Part shown: one piece after another, positions 35,771 through 45,291 of the stretch
Numbering within the stretch: the first letter of the stretch is position 1
Layout of the letters: each line of letters starts with the position of its first letter
Assembly (NCBI RefSeq): GCF_000478925.1
Contig: NZ_AP013072.1
Coordinates: 288,501 to 352,500 of the forward strand
Source of the DNA: Streptococcus anginosus subsp. whileyi MAS624
GTDB lineage: Bacteria > Bacillota > Bacilli > Lactobacillales > Streptococcaceae
Direction: 5' to 3'
DNA length: 64,000 nucleotides
Notes under the pieces: model-generated
Seen by the model: the letters and a program-made list of their open reading frames with translations, nothing else
Told to the model about the DNA's origin: nothing
Database searches by the model: none
Made by a program: the position numbers and the translations under genes

Positions 35771-35980
35771 TAATCGAATATTATAGCGTTTAGTACGTTT
35801 TTTTAAAGCATGATGAGTGGTAAGGGGGATTTACCTGGCGATAATATGTCAACTTTGATATTTACAAAAGATTATGTTTGAAGTGCTTGACAGTGATGAT
35901 GACTGATGTCACTAATGAAACATTATGCGCTATTGGTTTCGCAGGAAGTTGATGTCCAAAAATATCGTGGATTCTGAGTT

Positions 35981-36066
35981 GAAGAATTCCGCATGGGCTA
36001 TTCAAATGAGAAACAATTGCTCAAACGGCTGGAATTATTGAGATTATATTGACAGATGTTGAAATG
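35981..36066 (+). pseudogene. Diverged remnant of the rnmV 3' end
   Basis: GAAGAATTCCGCATGGGCTA continues as a close match to rnmV bases 34787-34870 (roughly 50 of 58 positions agree over the best part, including AAACAATTGCTCAAACG). It then fades toward GATGTTGAAATGGAATGA, matching GAAGTTGAAAAAGTAATGA. It has no frame of its own. The stretch 35771-35980 shows nothing else I can name. Confidence 0.75.
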
Positions 36067-36093
36067 GAATGAAAAAATATGAAAGGAAGCGAG

Positions 36094-36810
36094 ATGGCAA
36101 ATAGAAGCTATATTTATTTAAAAAACGGAGATGAGGCACATGTTTTAGCGGAGGGAATTTATACGATTCCTTATTTCTGGCAACTATTTTGGGGTGAAGA
36201 AGAGCTGCAGGCAGCTATTGCTCTATGGAAAAAAGCAGAAGAGCTTGAAAAAGAAGATAAAGAGAAGGCAGAAGAATTTTATCGGACACAGGATACGGGG
36301 ATTGCTCTTTCTGATGAAAACTTTCATCAGAATGCTCGTCACAATCGCTCCTTTTTAGAGCAGCATGCTCCACAGACTTTGCAACTGTACGATGACTTTG
36401 TGTGTTACATTACTGCAAATATCAAAGAGGGCGATACGCTAGGATTTGACGTTTTAGAAATTATTTCTATGAATGAGTTGTCTATTGCTTCTGACAAACT
36501 TTTAAAAAATGTCCGTGCTATTCAGCAAAATCAACCGAAAGATTTGGATTTTTCTTTAACAGATAAAGATTTGCTTGGGATAGCTATGGGTTTCCCAGAT
36601 GATTATGCTTCAGACATGTTGCCAGTAGATAATATTCTAAATTCGGTTGCCTACCAAGATGAGTTGAAGAAAGGTAAAAATCAAAAAAACAAGCAAATGA
36701 CTGATGTGACTGAATCTACTTCAACAGAAACTAAACGCCGTATTCATCCGGCATTTTGGATTTTGCTTGTGCTGGGAATTATGCGAATTTTATATATTTT
36801 ATTCAGATAA
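36094..36810 (+). CDS. Hypothetical protein with C-terminal membrane anchor
   Basis: This 238-residue protein starts MANRSYIYLKNGDEAHVLAEG. The ATG at 36094 has AGGAAGCGAG just upstream and is preferred over an ATG five codons earlier. Residues 1-205 are soluble and mainly helical and acidic. The last 20 residues form one hydrophobic helix (PAFWILLVLGIMRILYILF), a tail anchor that would keep the body in the cytoplasm. The family is unknown to me. It ends 18 bases before ksgA. Confidence 0.7.
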   Translation: MANRSYIYLKNGDEAHVLAEGIYTIPYFWQLFWGEEELQAAIALWKKAEELEKEDKEKAEEFYRTQDTGIALSDENFHQNARHNRSFLEQHAPQTLQLYDDFVCYITANIKEGDTLGFDVLEIISMNELSIASDKLLKNVRAIQQNQPKDLDFSLTDKDLLGIAMGFPDDYASDMLPVDNILNSVAYQDELKKGKNQKNKQMTDVTESTSTETKRRIHPAFWILLVLGIMRILYILFR

Positions 36811-36828
36811 CAGATAGAAAAGAGATTT

Positions 36829-37704
36829 ATGAGAATTGCGGATTATAGTGTGACGCGGGCTGTGCTTGAGCGTCATGGCTTTACTTTTAAAAAATCGTTC
36901 GGTCAGAATTTCTTGACTGATACCAATATTTTACAAAAAATTGTGGACACAGCTGAGATTGATGAGAATGTTAATGTTATCGAAATCGGACCAGGCATCG
37001 GGGCACTGACTGAGTTTTTGGCGGAAAATGCAGCCGAAGTCATGGCTTTTGAAATTGATGATCGCTTGGTGCCGATTTTGGCAGATACTCTGCGGGATTT
37101 TGACAATGTGCGCGTGGTCAATGAAGATATTCTTAAGTCAGACTTGCAAGCCCGAATCAAGGAATTTGCTAATCCAAATCTTCCTATCAAAGTGGTGGCC
37201 AACCTGCCCTACTATATTACCACTCCTATCCTCATGCACTTGATTGAGAGTGGCATTCCTTTTAGTGAATTTGTCGTGATGATGCAGCGAGAAGTGGCTG
37301 ATCGTATCTCGGCGCAGCCCAATAGTAAATCTTATGGCAGTTTGTCAATAGCGGTGCAGTATTATATGACCGCAAAGGTTGCTTTTATCGTACCACGGAC
37401 GGTCTTTGTTCCCGCTCCAAATGTGGATTCGGCTATCCTCAAGATGGTCCGCAGAGACCAGCCAGCAGTTGGGGTCAAGGATGAAGCTTTCTTCTTCAAA
37501 GTCTCAAAAGCTAGTTTTACCCACCGCCGGAAAACCCTCTGGAATAATCTGACCAGTTATTTTGGGAGGTCTAATGAAGTCAAAACAAAGCTAGAGTCCG
37601 CTTTGGACAATGCTGAGTTATCTCCAAGTGTACGAGGAGAAGCGCTTGATTTGCAAGAATTTGCGCATTTAGCAGACAGCTTATATGATGAAGGATTCAG
37701 ATAA
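36829..37704 (+). CDS. ksgA: 16S rRNA adenine dimethyltransferase
   Basis: KsgA (RsmA) dimethylates two adjacent adenines near the 3' end of 16S rRNA during late small-subunit assembly. The 291-residue protein has the SAM-binding [14 protein letters not shown] (about 51-64). The catalytic [11 protein letters not shown] (about 124-134) follows, as does the C-terminal helical domain ([12 protein letters not shown]). Its loss gives kasugamycin resistance in bacteria generally. It is followed by two tRNA genes on the other strand. Confidence 0.96.
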   Translation: MRIADYSVTRAVLERHGFTFKKSFGQNFLTDTNILQKIVDTAEIDENVNVIEIGPGIGALTEFLAENAAEVMAFEIDDRLVPILADTLRDFDNVRVVNEDILKSDLQARIKEFANPNLPIKVVANLPYYITTPILMHLIESGIPFSEFVVMMQREVADRISAQPNSKSYGSLSIAVQYYMTAKVAFIVPRTVFVPAPNVDSAILKMVRRDQPAVGVKDEAFFFKVSKASFTHRRKTLWNNLTSYFGRSNEVKTKLESALDNAELSPSVRGEALDLQEFAHLADSLYDEGFR

Positions 37705-37764
37705 GTTGGATAATATTGTAAACAAAAAGCCTTACTAAGTTCATTTTAGTGAGGCTTTTTATAA

Positions 37765-37852
37765 GGAAAGGACGGGATTTGAACCCGCGCATGAATAAAA
37801 TCCATTTGCCGGATTTCGAGTCCGGTGCCGTACCAAGCTGGGCCACCTTTCC
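37765..37852 (-). tRNA. tRNA-Ser (anticodon CGA)
   Basis: The minus strand begins GGAAAGGTGGCCCAG and carries the T-arm GGGTTCAAATCCC. The anticodon stem CCGGA/TCCGG encloses the loop CTCGAAA with anticodon CGA (reads UCG). The 88-base length with a long variable arm fits a serine tRNA. CCA is not encoded. Confidence 0.93.
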
Positions 37853-37978
37853 AAAATTTAGAATAAGCAATTTTTGAATGGGCTCGATAGCAGCATTCAA
37901 AATAGGCTATTTCGTTTTAGGCGAGAAAGTAAAGCGCAGCATAAGCTGCAATACCAAAACACCTAACAAAATAAAAAT

Positions 37979-38060
37979 GCGGAAAAAGGGATTTGAACCC
38001 TCACGTCCGAATGGACACATGCGCCTGAAGCATGCGCGTCTGCCGTTCCGCCATTTCCGC
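37979..38060 (-). tRNA. tRNA-Leu (anticodon CAG)
   Basis: The minus strand begins GCGGAAATGGCGGAACGG and ends with TTTCCGC. The anticodon stem CATGC/GCATG encloses TTCAGGC, giving anticodon CAG (reads CUG). The variable arm and 82-base length fit leucine. The two tRNAs are about 126 bases apart, with no gene between them. Confidence 0.92.
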
Positions 38061-38069
38061 TCGGTATCT

Positions 38070-38075
38070 ATTATA
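38070..38075 (-). promoter_or_regulatory. Promoter -10 for the tRNA-Leu gene
   Basis: On the minus strand TGGTATAAT is an extended -10 element ten bases before the tRNA-Leu start, and may also drive tRNA-Ser. Confidence 0.6.
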
Positions 38076-38170
38076 CCACATTAGAAACGTTTTTCATCAT
38101 TTTTTTGCACTAAAAAGCAAAATACTTGTTTTTTTGATATAATGAACTTATTAAGGTTAAAGGAGTTCAT

Positions 38171-39049
38171 TTGAAAGGAATAATTGTGAAAGCCTTGGCT
38201 GGCTTCTATTATGTAGAGTCAGAAGGCAAGGTGTATCAGACCAGAGCTAGAGGAAATTTCCGCAAGAAAGGACAAACTCCCTATGTGGGGGATGAGGTCG
38301 AATTTTCTGCTGAGAAAGATTCTGAAGGATACATTTTAAAAATAGCAGATCGAAAAAACAGTCTGGTACGCCCACCTATTGTTAATATCGATCAGGCTGT
38401 CGTGATAATGAGTGCCAAAGAGCCAGATTTTAATCCCAATCTTTTGGATCGGTTCTTAGTTCTTTTGGAGCAGAAAGCCATTCATCCGATTATTTATATC
38501 AGTAAATTGGATTTGTTGGAGGACGACAAAGAGCTAGATGCTTTCCTTGATGTTTACCAAGCGATTGGTTATGATACTGCCAAAGCAGTCACAGAACTGT
38601 TGCCATTTTTGACAAGTAAAAAGACGGTTTTCATGGGGCAGACAGGAGTTGGCAAATCCACTTTGCTCAATAAAATCGCACCAGATTTGCAATTAGAAAC
38701 AGGTGAGATTTCAGAGAGTCTAGGTCGCGGTCGTCATACGACACGAGCTGTCAGCTTTTACAATCTTAATGGAGGAAAAATTGCGGATACTCCGGGATTT
38801 TCTTCCTTGGATTACGAAGTGGACAATGCGGAGGATTTAAACCAAGCATTTCCTGAAATTGCTGAAGTCAGTCGTGACTGTAAATTCCGGACCTGTACTC
38901 ATACGCATGAACCGAATTGTGCGGTGAAACCTGCGGTTGAAAATGGAACAATTGCAGACTTTCGATTTGAAGATTACCTGCAATTTTTGAGTGAAATTGA
39001 ACATCGTCGTGAAACCTATAAAAAAGTAGCTAAGAAGCAACCTAAGTGA
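38171..39049 (+). CDS. rsgA: Small-subunit assembly GTPase RsgA
   Basis: RsgA is a circularly permuted GTPase that checks late maturation of the 30S subunit. The 292-residue protein has an N-terminal OB fold. The G motifs come in the permuted order: ISKLD (G4), then [13 protein letters not shown] (G1), then DTPGF (G3). The C-terminal zinc knuckle reads [14 protein letters not shown]. The start is TTG (38171) after AAAGGAG; TGATATAAT at 38136 is its extended -10 promoter. It forms an operon with rpe, thiN, rmuC and yhaM. Confidence 0.95.
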   Translation: MKGIIVKALAGFYYVESEGKVYQTRARGNFRKKGQTPYVGDEVEFSAEKDSEGYILKIADRKNSLVRPPIVNIDQAVVIMSAKEPDFNPNLLDRFLVLLEQKAIHPIIYISKLDLLEDDKELDAFLDVYQAIGYDTAKAVTELLPFLTSKKTVFMGQTGVGKSTLLNKIAPDLQLETGEISESLGRGRHTTRAVSFYNLNGGKIADTPGFSSLDYEVDNAEDLNQAFPEIAEVSRDCKFRTCTHTHEPNCAVKPAVENGTIADFRFEDYLQFLSEIEHRRETYKKVAKKQPK

Positions 39050-39061
39050 GGAGGAAGCTAA

Positions 39062-39721
39062 ATGAAATCTTATAAAATTGCACCGTCTATTTTAAGTGCA
39101 GACTATGCTAATTTTGAATCAGAATTGAAAAAATTAGAAGCCACAGGGGCAGATTACGCTCATATTGATATTATGGACGGACATTTTGTACCCAATATCA
39201 GCTTCGGTGCGGGTGTGGTAGCGAGCATGCGACCATATAGTAAGTTGGTGTTTGATTGTCATCTCATGGTCTCCAATCCAGAACACCATATTGAAGATTT
39301 TGCTCGTGCGGGTGCAGATATTATCAGTATCCATGCTGAAGCAACGCCGCATATTCACGGAGCTTTGCAAAAGATTCGGGCAGCTGGTGTCAAGGCAAGT
39401 GTTGTTATCAATCCGGGAACGCCCGTTGAAGCGGTGAAAAATGTTTTGAATTTGGTTGATCAAGTCTTGGTTATGACTGTTAATCCAGGCTTCGGTGGGC
39501 AAGCTTTTCTACCAGAAACAATGGATAAAGTACGCGAATTAGTCGTTTTGAGAGAAGTGAACCAACTAGACTTTGATATTGAAGTAGACGGTGGTATTGA
39601 TGATGGAACCATTCGCATTGCCAAAGAAGCCGGTGCTAATGTCTTTGTGGCAGGTAGTTACGTGTTCAAAGGTGATGTCGCTCATCAGGTTCAAACCTTG
39701 AAAGAAGCATTGCATGACTAA
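39062..39721 (+). CDS. rpe: Ribulose-phosphate 3-epimerase
   Basis: Rpe interconverts ribulose-5-phosphate and xylulose-5-phosphate in the pentose phosphate pathway. The 219-residue TIM barrel has IAPSILSADYANF, the metal-binding HIDIMDGHFVPN, FDCHLMV, NPGFGGQ and EVDGGI in order. It follows rsgA by 12 bases and overlaps thiN by eight bases, the common streptococcal rsgA-rpe-thiN unit. Confidence 0.96.
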   Translation: MKSYKIAPSILSADYANFESELKKLEATGADYAHIDIMDGHFVPNISFGAGVVASMRPYSKLVFDCHLMVSNPEHHIEDFARAGADIISIHAEATPHIHGALQKIRAAGVKASVVINPGTPVEAVKNVLNLVDQVLVMTVNPGFGGQAFLPETMDKVRELVVLREVNQLDFDIEVDGGIDDGTIRIAKEAGANVFVAGSYVFKGDVAHQVQTLKEALHD

Positions 39722-40346
39722 AATTGCTCTCTTTGCTGGTGGGACGATAGATAGCTTTCAAATGGATTTTGACCTCTTTATCGGAGTAGATAGGGGAAGC
39801 CTGCTTCTCATTGAACAAGGTATTTGTCCAGACCTAGCGGTCGGTGATTTTGATTCCGTTTCGGAGAAAGAGTTGGCTTTGATTTGTTCTCAATCTAAAG
39901 AGGTACTTCAAGCACAACCTGAAAAAGACGATACGGATTTGGAGTTAGCGGTTAAAGCTGCTTTTGCACGTTATCCACAGGCGCAAGTGACTATTTTTGG
40001 TGCTTTTGGCGGGCGCTTGGATCATACTTTGGCAAATATTTTCTTGCCGAGCGATCTAGAAATCACGCCTTATATGCAACAAATTCGGCTTTGTAGTGCG
40101 CAAAATGAGCTCAGCTATTGTCCTCAAGGGCGTCACGAGATAAAGCCAGTAGCTGGTATGAATTATCTAGCCTTTATGCCTGCGGACGATAGCCGGTTGA
40201 GCATTGAAGGAGCCAAATATCCTTTAAACGAATCCAATTATTTTTTCAAAAAAGTGTATGCTTCTAACGAATTTATAGATGAGCCCGTTTTTTTAGAGTG
40301 CCAATCAGGTTATGTTATTGTCATTTATAGCAAAGACAGGAGTTAG
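39714..40346 (+). CDS. thiN: Thiamine pyrophosphokinase
   Basis: ThiN transfers pyrophosphate from ATP to thiamine, giving the active cofactor. The 210-residue protein has the family elements GVDRGSLLLIEQG, AVGDFDSVS, EKDDTDLELAVK and FGAFGGRLDHTLANIF, which hold the Asp residues for metal and thiamine. It overlaps the end of rpe and ends one base before rmuC. Confidence 0.93.
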   Translation: MTKIALFAGGTIDSFQMDFDLFIGVDRGSLLLIEQGICPDLAVGDFDSVSEKELALICSQSKEVLQAQPEKDDTDLELAVKAAFARYPQAQVTIFGAFGGRLDHTLANIFLPSDLEITPYMQQIRLCSAQNELSYCPQGRHEIKPVAGMNYLAFMPADDSRLSIEGAKYPLNESNYFFKKVYASNEFIDEPVFLECQSGYVIVIYSKDRS

Positions 40347-40347
40347 T

Positions 40348-41604
40348 ATGGAGTTTGTAATCATCCTCTTATTGTTGGGAAATCTTATTGTGACCTTTCT
40401 TTTGTGGCAAAAGAATCAGCAACAGACAGACCAAGCGAAGAAGATTTTTGAAGATCAAGCCGATCAATTATCTGATCAGTTGGACTACCGTTTTGAGCAG
40501 GAGCGGCAGCAAAGCCTTCTAGTACAGCAACAGCTGGAATTGGCTCTGGGAGATCGTTTGGGTGAGGTGCGTACGGATTTACATCGGAATTTAACGGAAA
40601 TGCGTTTAGAAATAAGTGAAAATCTAACCCAAAATCGTGATAAGACAGATGAACGAATGCGCCAAATTCAAGAGTCAAATGACCACCGTTTAGAACAAAT
40701 GCGCCAAACGGTGGAAGAAAAATTAGAGAAGACACTGCAAACAAGATTGCAAGCTTCCTTTGAAACGGTCTCAAAACAATTAGAGTCGGTCAATCGCGGT
40801 TTAGGAGAAATGCAAAATGTAGCGCGTGATGTGGGCACTCTAAACAAGGTGCTCTCCAATACTAAAACGCGCGGGATTTTAGGCGAATTGCAGCTTGGTC
40901 AAATCATTGAAGACATTTTGACACCGAGCCAGTATGAGCGTGAGTTTGCCACGGTTCCAGGCTCTAGTGAACGTGTAGAGTATGCAATTAAATTACCGGG
41001 ACAAGTGGAAAAAGATTACATCTATTTACCAATTGATTCCAAGTTTCCTCTGGCAGACTACTATCGCTTAGAGGATGCTTACGAGTCAGGAAACAAAGAC
41101 GAGATTGATTTATACCGCAAGTCTTTGCTAGCTAGCGTCAAACGTTTTGCCAAAGACATTAAGAAAAAATATCTGGCACCTCCTGCAACCACGAATTTTG
41201 GAGTGATGTTTTTGCCAACCGAAGGGCTTTATTCAGAGGTTGTTCGCAATCCAGAATTCTTTGACAATTTGCGTCGGGATGAGCAGATTGTGGTGGCAGG
41301 GCCGTCTACACTATCTGCTTTGCTTAATTCGCTTTCGGTCGGTTTTAAAACGCTCAATATTCAAAGAAGTGCAGATGACATCAGCAAGGTTCTGGGCAAT
41401 GTCAAATCAGAATTTAATAAATTTGGTGGTATTTTGCTCAAGGCACAAAAACATTTGCAACATGCATCTGGCAATATTGATGAATTGCTGACGCGAAGAA
41501 CTAATGCTATCGAGAGGACTTTGCGTCATGTTGAAATTTCGGATAAGTCGGCCTTAGATGGTCTATTAGATTTTCAAGATGAAGAGGAAGAATATGAAGA
41601 TTAA
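40348..41604 (+). CDS. rmuC: RmuC-family DNA recombination protein
   Basis: RmuC proteins limit recombination at inverted repeats; the fold is related to restriction nucleases. The 418-residue protein has an N-terminal membrane anchor (EFVIILLLLGNLIVTFLLW). A long coiled coil rich in Gln and Arg follows (residues 25-165). The RmuC core then runs from about 170 (KTRGILGELQLGQIIEDIL, LPIDSKFPLADYYRLEDA). The ATG at 40348 has ACAGGAG upstream; the 12-codon extension overlaps thiN. It overlaps yhaM. Confidence 0.92.
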   Translation: MEFVIILLLLGNLIVTFLLWQKNQQQTDQAKKIFEDQADQLSDQLDYRFEQERQQSLLVQQQLELALGDRLGEVRTDLHRNLTEMRLEISENLTQNRDKTDERMRQIQESNDHRLEQMRQTVEEKLEKTLQTRLQASFETVSKQLESVNRGLGEMQNVARDVGTLNKVLSNTKTRGILGELQLGQIIEDILTPSQYEREFATVPGSSERVEYAIKLPGQVEKDYIYLPIDSKFPLADYYRLEDAYESGNKDEIDLYRKSLLASVKRFAKDIKKKYLAPPATTNFGVMFLPTEGLYSEVVRNPEFFDNLRRDEQIVVAGPSTLSALLNSLSVGFKTLNIQRSADDISKVLGNVKSEFNKFGGILLKAQKHLQHASGNIDELLTRRTNAIERTLRHVEISDKSALDGLLDFQDEEEEYED

Positions 41605-42538
41605 CCAAATGAAAAAAGATGAGCTATTTGAAGGATTTTATCTCATCAAATCTGCTGAACTTCGTCAAACAAGGGCAGGGAAAAACTATTTGGCATTCAC
41701 CTTTCAAGATGACACTGGAACGATTGAAGGGAAATTGTGGGATGCACAACCGCACAATGTGGAAGAATTTACTGCTGGAAAAGTCATCCATATGCAAGGG
41801 CGCAGAGAAGTATATAACAATACTCCGCAAGTGAATCAAATTACACTACGTCTGCCAAAAGTTGGTGAGCCAAACAATCCAGCTGATTTTAAAGAAAAGC
41901 CGCCAGTTGATGTCCAAGAACTACGTGAATATCTGTCACAAATGATCTTCAAAATTGAAAACCCAATTTGGCAGCGTGTGGTGCGAGCTTTGTATGCTAA
42001 ATACGATAAAGAATTTTATTCTTATCCTGCTGCTAAAACGAATCATCATGCTTTTGAAGCAGGACTTGCTTTTCATACAGCTACAATGGTGCGGTTGGCA
42101 AATGCCATTGGTGAGATTTACCCGCAATTAAATAAGAGCTTGCTCTATGCAGGAATTATGCTCCATGATTTAGCAAAGGTGCTGGAATTGACAGGCCCAG
42201 AGCAAACAGAATACACTGTTCGAGGCAATCTCATCGGACACATCGCTTTGATTGATGAAGAAATAACAAAGGTGTTGGCAGAATTAAAAATTGACGACAC
42301 TAGAGAAGATGTCATTATTCTCCGTCATGTTTTGCTAAGTCATCACGGTTTGTTGGAATACGGTAGTCCAGTGCGTCCGAAAATCATGGAAGCTGAAATT
42401 ATCCACATGATTGATAATTTAGATGCGGAAATGATGATGATGACTTCGGCTCTAGCCTTGGTTGGCAAGGGTGAGATGACCAATCGAATCTTTGCTATGG
42501 ACAATCGCTCTTTCTATAAGCCTAATTTTGATAAGTAA
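41594..42538 (+). CDS. yhaM: 3'-5' exoribonuclease YhaM
   Basis: YhaM (also called CBF1) is a 3'-5' exonuclease that trims RNA ends. The 314-residue protein has an OB fold (residues 10-95, RAGKNYLAFTFQDDTGTIEGK) and an HD domain with the metal-binding HDLAKVLELTG and HVLLSHHG. The ATG at 41594 follows GAGGAAG and overlaps the rmuC 3' end. A five-codon upstream extension is less likely. It ends at a hairpin terminator. Confidence 0.93.
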   Translation: MKINQMKKDELFEGFYLIKSAELRQTRAGKNYLAFTFQDDTGTIEGKLWDAQPHNVEEFTAGKVIHMQGRREVYNNTPQVNQITLRLPKVGEPNNPADFKEKPPVDVQELREYLSQMIFKIENPIWQRVVRALYAKYDKEFYSYPAAKTNHHAFEAGLAFHTATMVRLANAIGEIYPQLNKSLLYAGIMLHDLAKVLELTGPEQTEYTVRGNLIGHIALIDEEITKVLAELKIDDTREDVIILRHVLLSHHGLLEYGSPVRPKIMEAEIIHMIDNLDAEMMMMTSALALVGKGEMTNRIFAMDNRSFYKPNFDK

Positions 42539-42545
42539 AAAGCGA

Positions 42546-42582
42546 AAAACGAATGTTATTGCAAAAATAATGTTCGTTTTTT
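42546..42582 (+). terminator. yhaM terminator
   Basis: AAAACGAATGTTATT and AATAATGTTCGTTTT form a stem around GCAAAA, followed by a T-run. The extended -10 TGATATAAT of purR follows at 42594. Confidence 0.8.
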
Positions 42583-42629
42583 GGGCTGATTATGATATAA
42601 TGAAGAAAATAAAATAAATTGGTGAAAAA

Positions 42630-43448
42630 ATGAAATTAAGAAGAAGTGAGCGCATGGTAGTCATTTCTAACTACCTAATCAATCATCCGTACGAATTAAC
42701 AAGTCTCAATACATTTGCTGAGAAGTATGAGTCCGCAAAATCTTCCATTTCCGAAGATATTGTCATTATCAAACGTGCTTTTGAAGAAATGGAAATCGGG
42801 CATATCGAAACCATTACAGGAGCAGGAGGAGGCGTTATTTTTACTCCTTCTATCTCGGATAAAGAAGCTAGAGCAATGGTGGAAGACCTCCGCACGAAAT
42901 TGTCTGAAAGCAATCGAATTTTACCCGGTGGCTACATTTACTTATCGGATTTGCTGAGTACGCCTTCTATTTTAAACAACATTGGACGCATTATTGCCAA
43001 GACGTTTCGAAATCAAAAAATTGATGCCGTAATGACTGTTGCCACAAAAGGAGTACCGTTGGCAAATGCAGTGGCAAATGTGTTAAATGTTCCATTTGTC
43101 ATTGTGCGCCGCGACTTGAAAATCACAGAGGGCTCAACGGTTAGCGTCAATTATGTTTCAGGTTCAAGTGGTGACCGTATTGAAAAGATGTTCTTGTCGA
43201 AACGCAGCCTGAAAGCTGGAAGCCGTGTGTTAATCGTAGATGATTTCTTAAAAGGCGGCGGAACAGTCAATGGCATGATTAGTCTTTTACGAGAATTTGA
43301 TTCGGAATTGGCTGGTGTAGCAGTCTTTGCGGAAAATGCACAGACAGAACGCGAACATTTGGATTACAAATCATTGTTGAAAGTGACAGCTATTGATGTG
43401 AAGTCCAACAAAATCAGCGTAGAAGTTGGCAATATTTTTGACAAATAG
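42630..43448 (+). CDS. purR: Purine operon regulator PurR
   Basis: PurR of the Bacillus/Lactococcus type controls purine genes through PurBoxes in response to PRPP. In Lactococcus and streptococci it acts as an activator. The 272-residue protein has an N-terminal winged helix (residues 1-70) and a phosphoribosyltransferase domain with the PRPP loop VLIVDDFLKGGGTVNGM. It stands alone with its own extended -10 promoter. A candidate PurBox lies upstream of purA in this window. Confidence 0.95.
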   Translation: MKLRRSERMVVISNYLINHPYELTSLNTFAEKYESAKSSISEDIVIIKRAFEEMEIGHIETITGAGGGVIFTPSISDKEARAMVEDLRTKLSESNRILPGGYIYLSDLLSTPSILNNIGRIIAKTFRNQKIDAVMTVATKGVPLANAVANVLNVPFVIVRRDLKITEGSTVSVNYVSGSSGDRIEKMFLSKRSLKAGSRVLIVDDFLKGGGTVNGMISLLREFDSELAGVAVFAENAQTEREHLDYKSLLKVTAIDVKSNKISVEVGNIFDK

Positions 43449-43461
43449 ATGAGGTGAAAAT

Positions 43462-44028
43462 TTGAAAAATATATTGGATAAATTGGATCAAAGTTCCTTG
43501 TGGCTGAGAGTTTCGATTGTTACAGTTTTGGCACTCATTCTTGCTGCGGGATTATTTTTCGTTAAAAAGCAAGATGACGTGGCGCGTGCAGCCGCTCCGA
43601 CTGTAAGACGAACAGTTTCAACGTCAAAACCCTCAGAGTCGAAAGTAGAAAAGGACAAAAAAGAACAAGCGAAAATTGTGCAAGAAGCAGAAGAGGCTGT
43701 TAAAAAACTGGAAGCGGAGCAGACGACGGCTAATGTAACGCCTGCTCAAGAAAAAGTGGACAAGTTGAAAGACGAAGCTCAAAAAGCTCAACTTCAACAA
43801 CGGATTAAGGCAGTTAGTGACGCGATTGCTGCGCGTGAAGCCAATGAAGCAGCTGCTACAGCAAATCAAAACGCTGTGACGCCTCAAACAGATGCAGGGC
43901 AAACTTATCAACAAACCTATCAAGCTCCTGCAACTTCAGCTACCACAGGACAGGCTGAGACCAATTCAGCTCAAACTCCAACGACTAACGGAGCAGGTGT
44001 CCCAGCCACAAATACTGCGGGGCAATAG
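43462..44028 (+). CDS. Membrane-anchored, Ala/Gln/Thr-rich extracytoplasmic protein
   Basis: This 188-residue protein has a single N-terminal membrane helix (VSIVTVLALILAAGLFFV, about residues 18-35). A charged coiled-coil stretch follows (EKDKKEQAKIVQEAEEAVKK), then a low-complexity tail rich in Thr, Ala, Gln and Asn. It starts at TTG after GATGAGGTG, 13 bases after purR. There is no sortase motif or enzymatic domain. It looks like a surface or wall-spanning structural protein. Function unknown. Confidence 0.7.
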   Translation: MKNILDKLDQSSLWLRVSIVTVLALILAAGLFFVKKQDDVARAAAPTVRRTVSTSKPSESKVEKDKKEQAKIVQEAEEAVKKLEAEQTTANVTPAQEKVDKLKDEAQKAQLQQRIKAVSDAIAAREANEAAATANQNAVTPQTDAGQTYQQTYQAPATSATTGQAETNSAQTPTTNGAGVPATNTAGQ

Positions 44029-44061
44029 ATGGGAACTTAGCAAGAAAACTATAAAAATATA

Positions 44062-44091
44062 TTGACAAAGAAAGTGTCGTCGTGTTATACT
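44062..44091 (+). promoter_or_regulatory. Promoter of the rpsL-rpsG operon
   Basis: A consensus TTGACA and TATACT are spaced by 18 bp, with TGT before the -10. It heads an untranslated leader of about 130 bases. Confidence 0.85.
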
Positions 44092-44099
44092 AATAGACG

Positions 44100-44228
44100 G
44101 TACTTTTTACTTTTGGTCTCTCAAAAGTGTACAGAGACGTGCTGACAAATGTTGCAAAAGTACACGCAGATGATAGCTGTCACCAAGTGTATCATCACCA
44201 AAATTAAAAAAATACAGGAGAAATGTAG
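44100..44228 (+). promoter_or_regulatory. Structured leader of the rpsL operon
   Basis: Three inverted repeats follow each other: ACTTTT/AAAAGT (44109-44128), GTGTAC/GTACAC (44127-44165) and GATGATA/TATCATC (44169-44196). The compact folding suggests an attenuating or ribosomal-protein-binding leader. Confidence 0.5.
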
Positions 44229-44642
44229 ATGCCTACAATTAACCAATTGGTTCGCAAACCGCGTAAATCAAAAGTAGAAAAATCTAAATCACCAGCTTTA
44301 AACGTTGGTTATAATAGTCTGAAACGTGTGCCTACTCGTGAAAACTCACCACAAAAACGTGGTGTAGCAACTCGTGTTGGTACTATGACACCTAAAAAAC
44401 CGAATTCGGCTCTTCGTAAATTTGCTCGTGTGCGTTTGAGCAATCTTATTGAAGTAACCGCTTATATCCCAGGTATCGGACATAACTTGCAAGAACACAG
44501 TGTTGTGCTTCTTCGTGGTGGACGTGTAAAAGACCTTCCAGGGGTACGTTATCACATCGTTCGTGGTGCACTTGATACAGCAGGTGTAACTGATCGTAAG
44601 CAAGGCCGTTCTAAATACGGTACCAAAAAACCAAAAGCATAA
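44229..44642 (+). CDS. rpsL: 30S ribosomal protein S12
   Basis: S12 is a decoding-centre protein. The 137-residue sequence carries [15 protein letters not shown], with lysine at position 56, the position where streptomycin-resistance changes are known in streptococci. Here it is the ordinary lysine, so resistance by that route is not expected. Codon use is strongly biased, as in highly expressed genes. It leads rpsG by 19 bases. Confidence 0.98.
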   Translation: MPTINQLVRKPRKSKVEKSKSPALNVGYNSLKRVPTRENSPQKRGVATRVGTMTPKKPNSALRKFARVRLSNLIEVTAYIPGIGHNLQEHSVVLLRGGRVKDLPGVRYHIVRGALDTAGVTDRKQGRSKYGTKKPKA

Positions 44643-44661
44643 GGAAAGGGGATAAAGATAA

Positions 44662-45132
44662 ATGAGTCGTAAAAACCGTGCGCCTAAGCGCGAAGTATTG
44701 CCAGATCCGCTCTACAATTCAAAATTAGTGACACGTCTTATCAACCGCGTTATGCTTGATGGGAAACGTGGTACAGCCGCTTCAATTGTATATGGCGCTT
44801 TTGAGCAAATCAAAGAAGCTACTGGAAACGATGCACTTGAAGTATTTGAAACAGCTATGGAAAACATCATGCCTGTACTTGAAGTACGTGCTCGCCGTGT
44901 TGGTGGGTCTAACTATCAAGTCCCAGTTGAAGTTCGTCCAGAACGTCGTACAACTCTTGGGCTTCGTTGGTTGGTAACTATTTCACGTTCACGTGGAGAA
45001 CACACTATGCAAGATCGTCTTGCGAAAGAAATCATGGATGCAGCTAACAATACTGGTGCAGCTGTTAAAAAACGTGAAGATACTCACCGTATGGCTGAAG
45101 CTAACCGTGCTTTTGCTCACTTCCGCTGGTAA
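44662..45132 (+). CDS. rpsG: 30S ribosomal protein S7
   Basis: S7 nucleates the 30S head and contacts the E-site tRNA. The 156-residue protein starts [20 protein letters not shown] and has the family core [19 protein letters not shown]. It is second in the str operon, 19 bases after rpsL. A hairpin terminator separates it from fusA. Confidence 0.98.
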   Translation: MSRKNRAPKREVLPDPLYNSKLVTRLINRVMLDGKRGTAASIVYGAFEQIKEATGNDALEVFETAMENIMPVLEVRARRVGGSNYQVPVEVRPERRTTLGLRWLVTISRSRGEHTMQDRLAKEIMDAANNTGAAVKKREDTHRMAEANRAFAHFRW

Positions 45133-45210
45133 GATTGCTTCTCTTTTTAGAGAATTGCAAAAGCTCTTTCAAAGGCTTAGTACTCTTACTAATTAGCATG
45201 AGTAATCAAC

Positions 45211-45239
45211 AAGCGGGTAGGATTTGCCTACTCGCTTTT
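45211..45239 (+). terminator. Terminator between rpsG and fusA
   Basis: AAGCGGGTAGG and CCTACTCGCTT form a stem around ATTTG, with a T-run after it. The extended -10 TGTTATAAT (45249-45257) downstream serves fusA. Confidence 0.85.
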
Positions 45240-45291
45240 CTTAAAATATGTTATAATAAACTGTAAATAAAATAATAGGAGAAACAACCAA

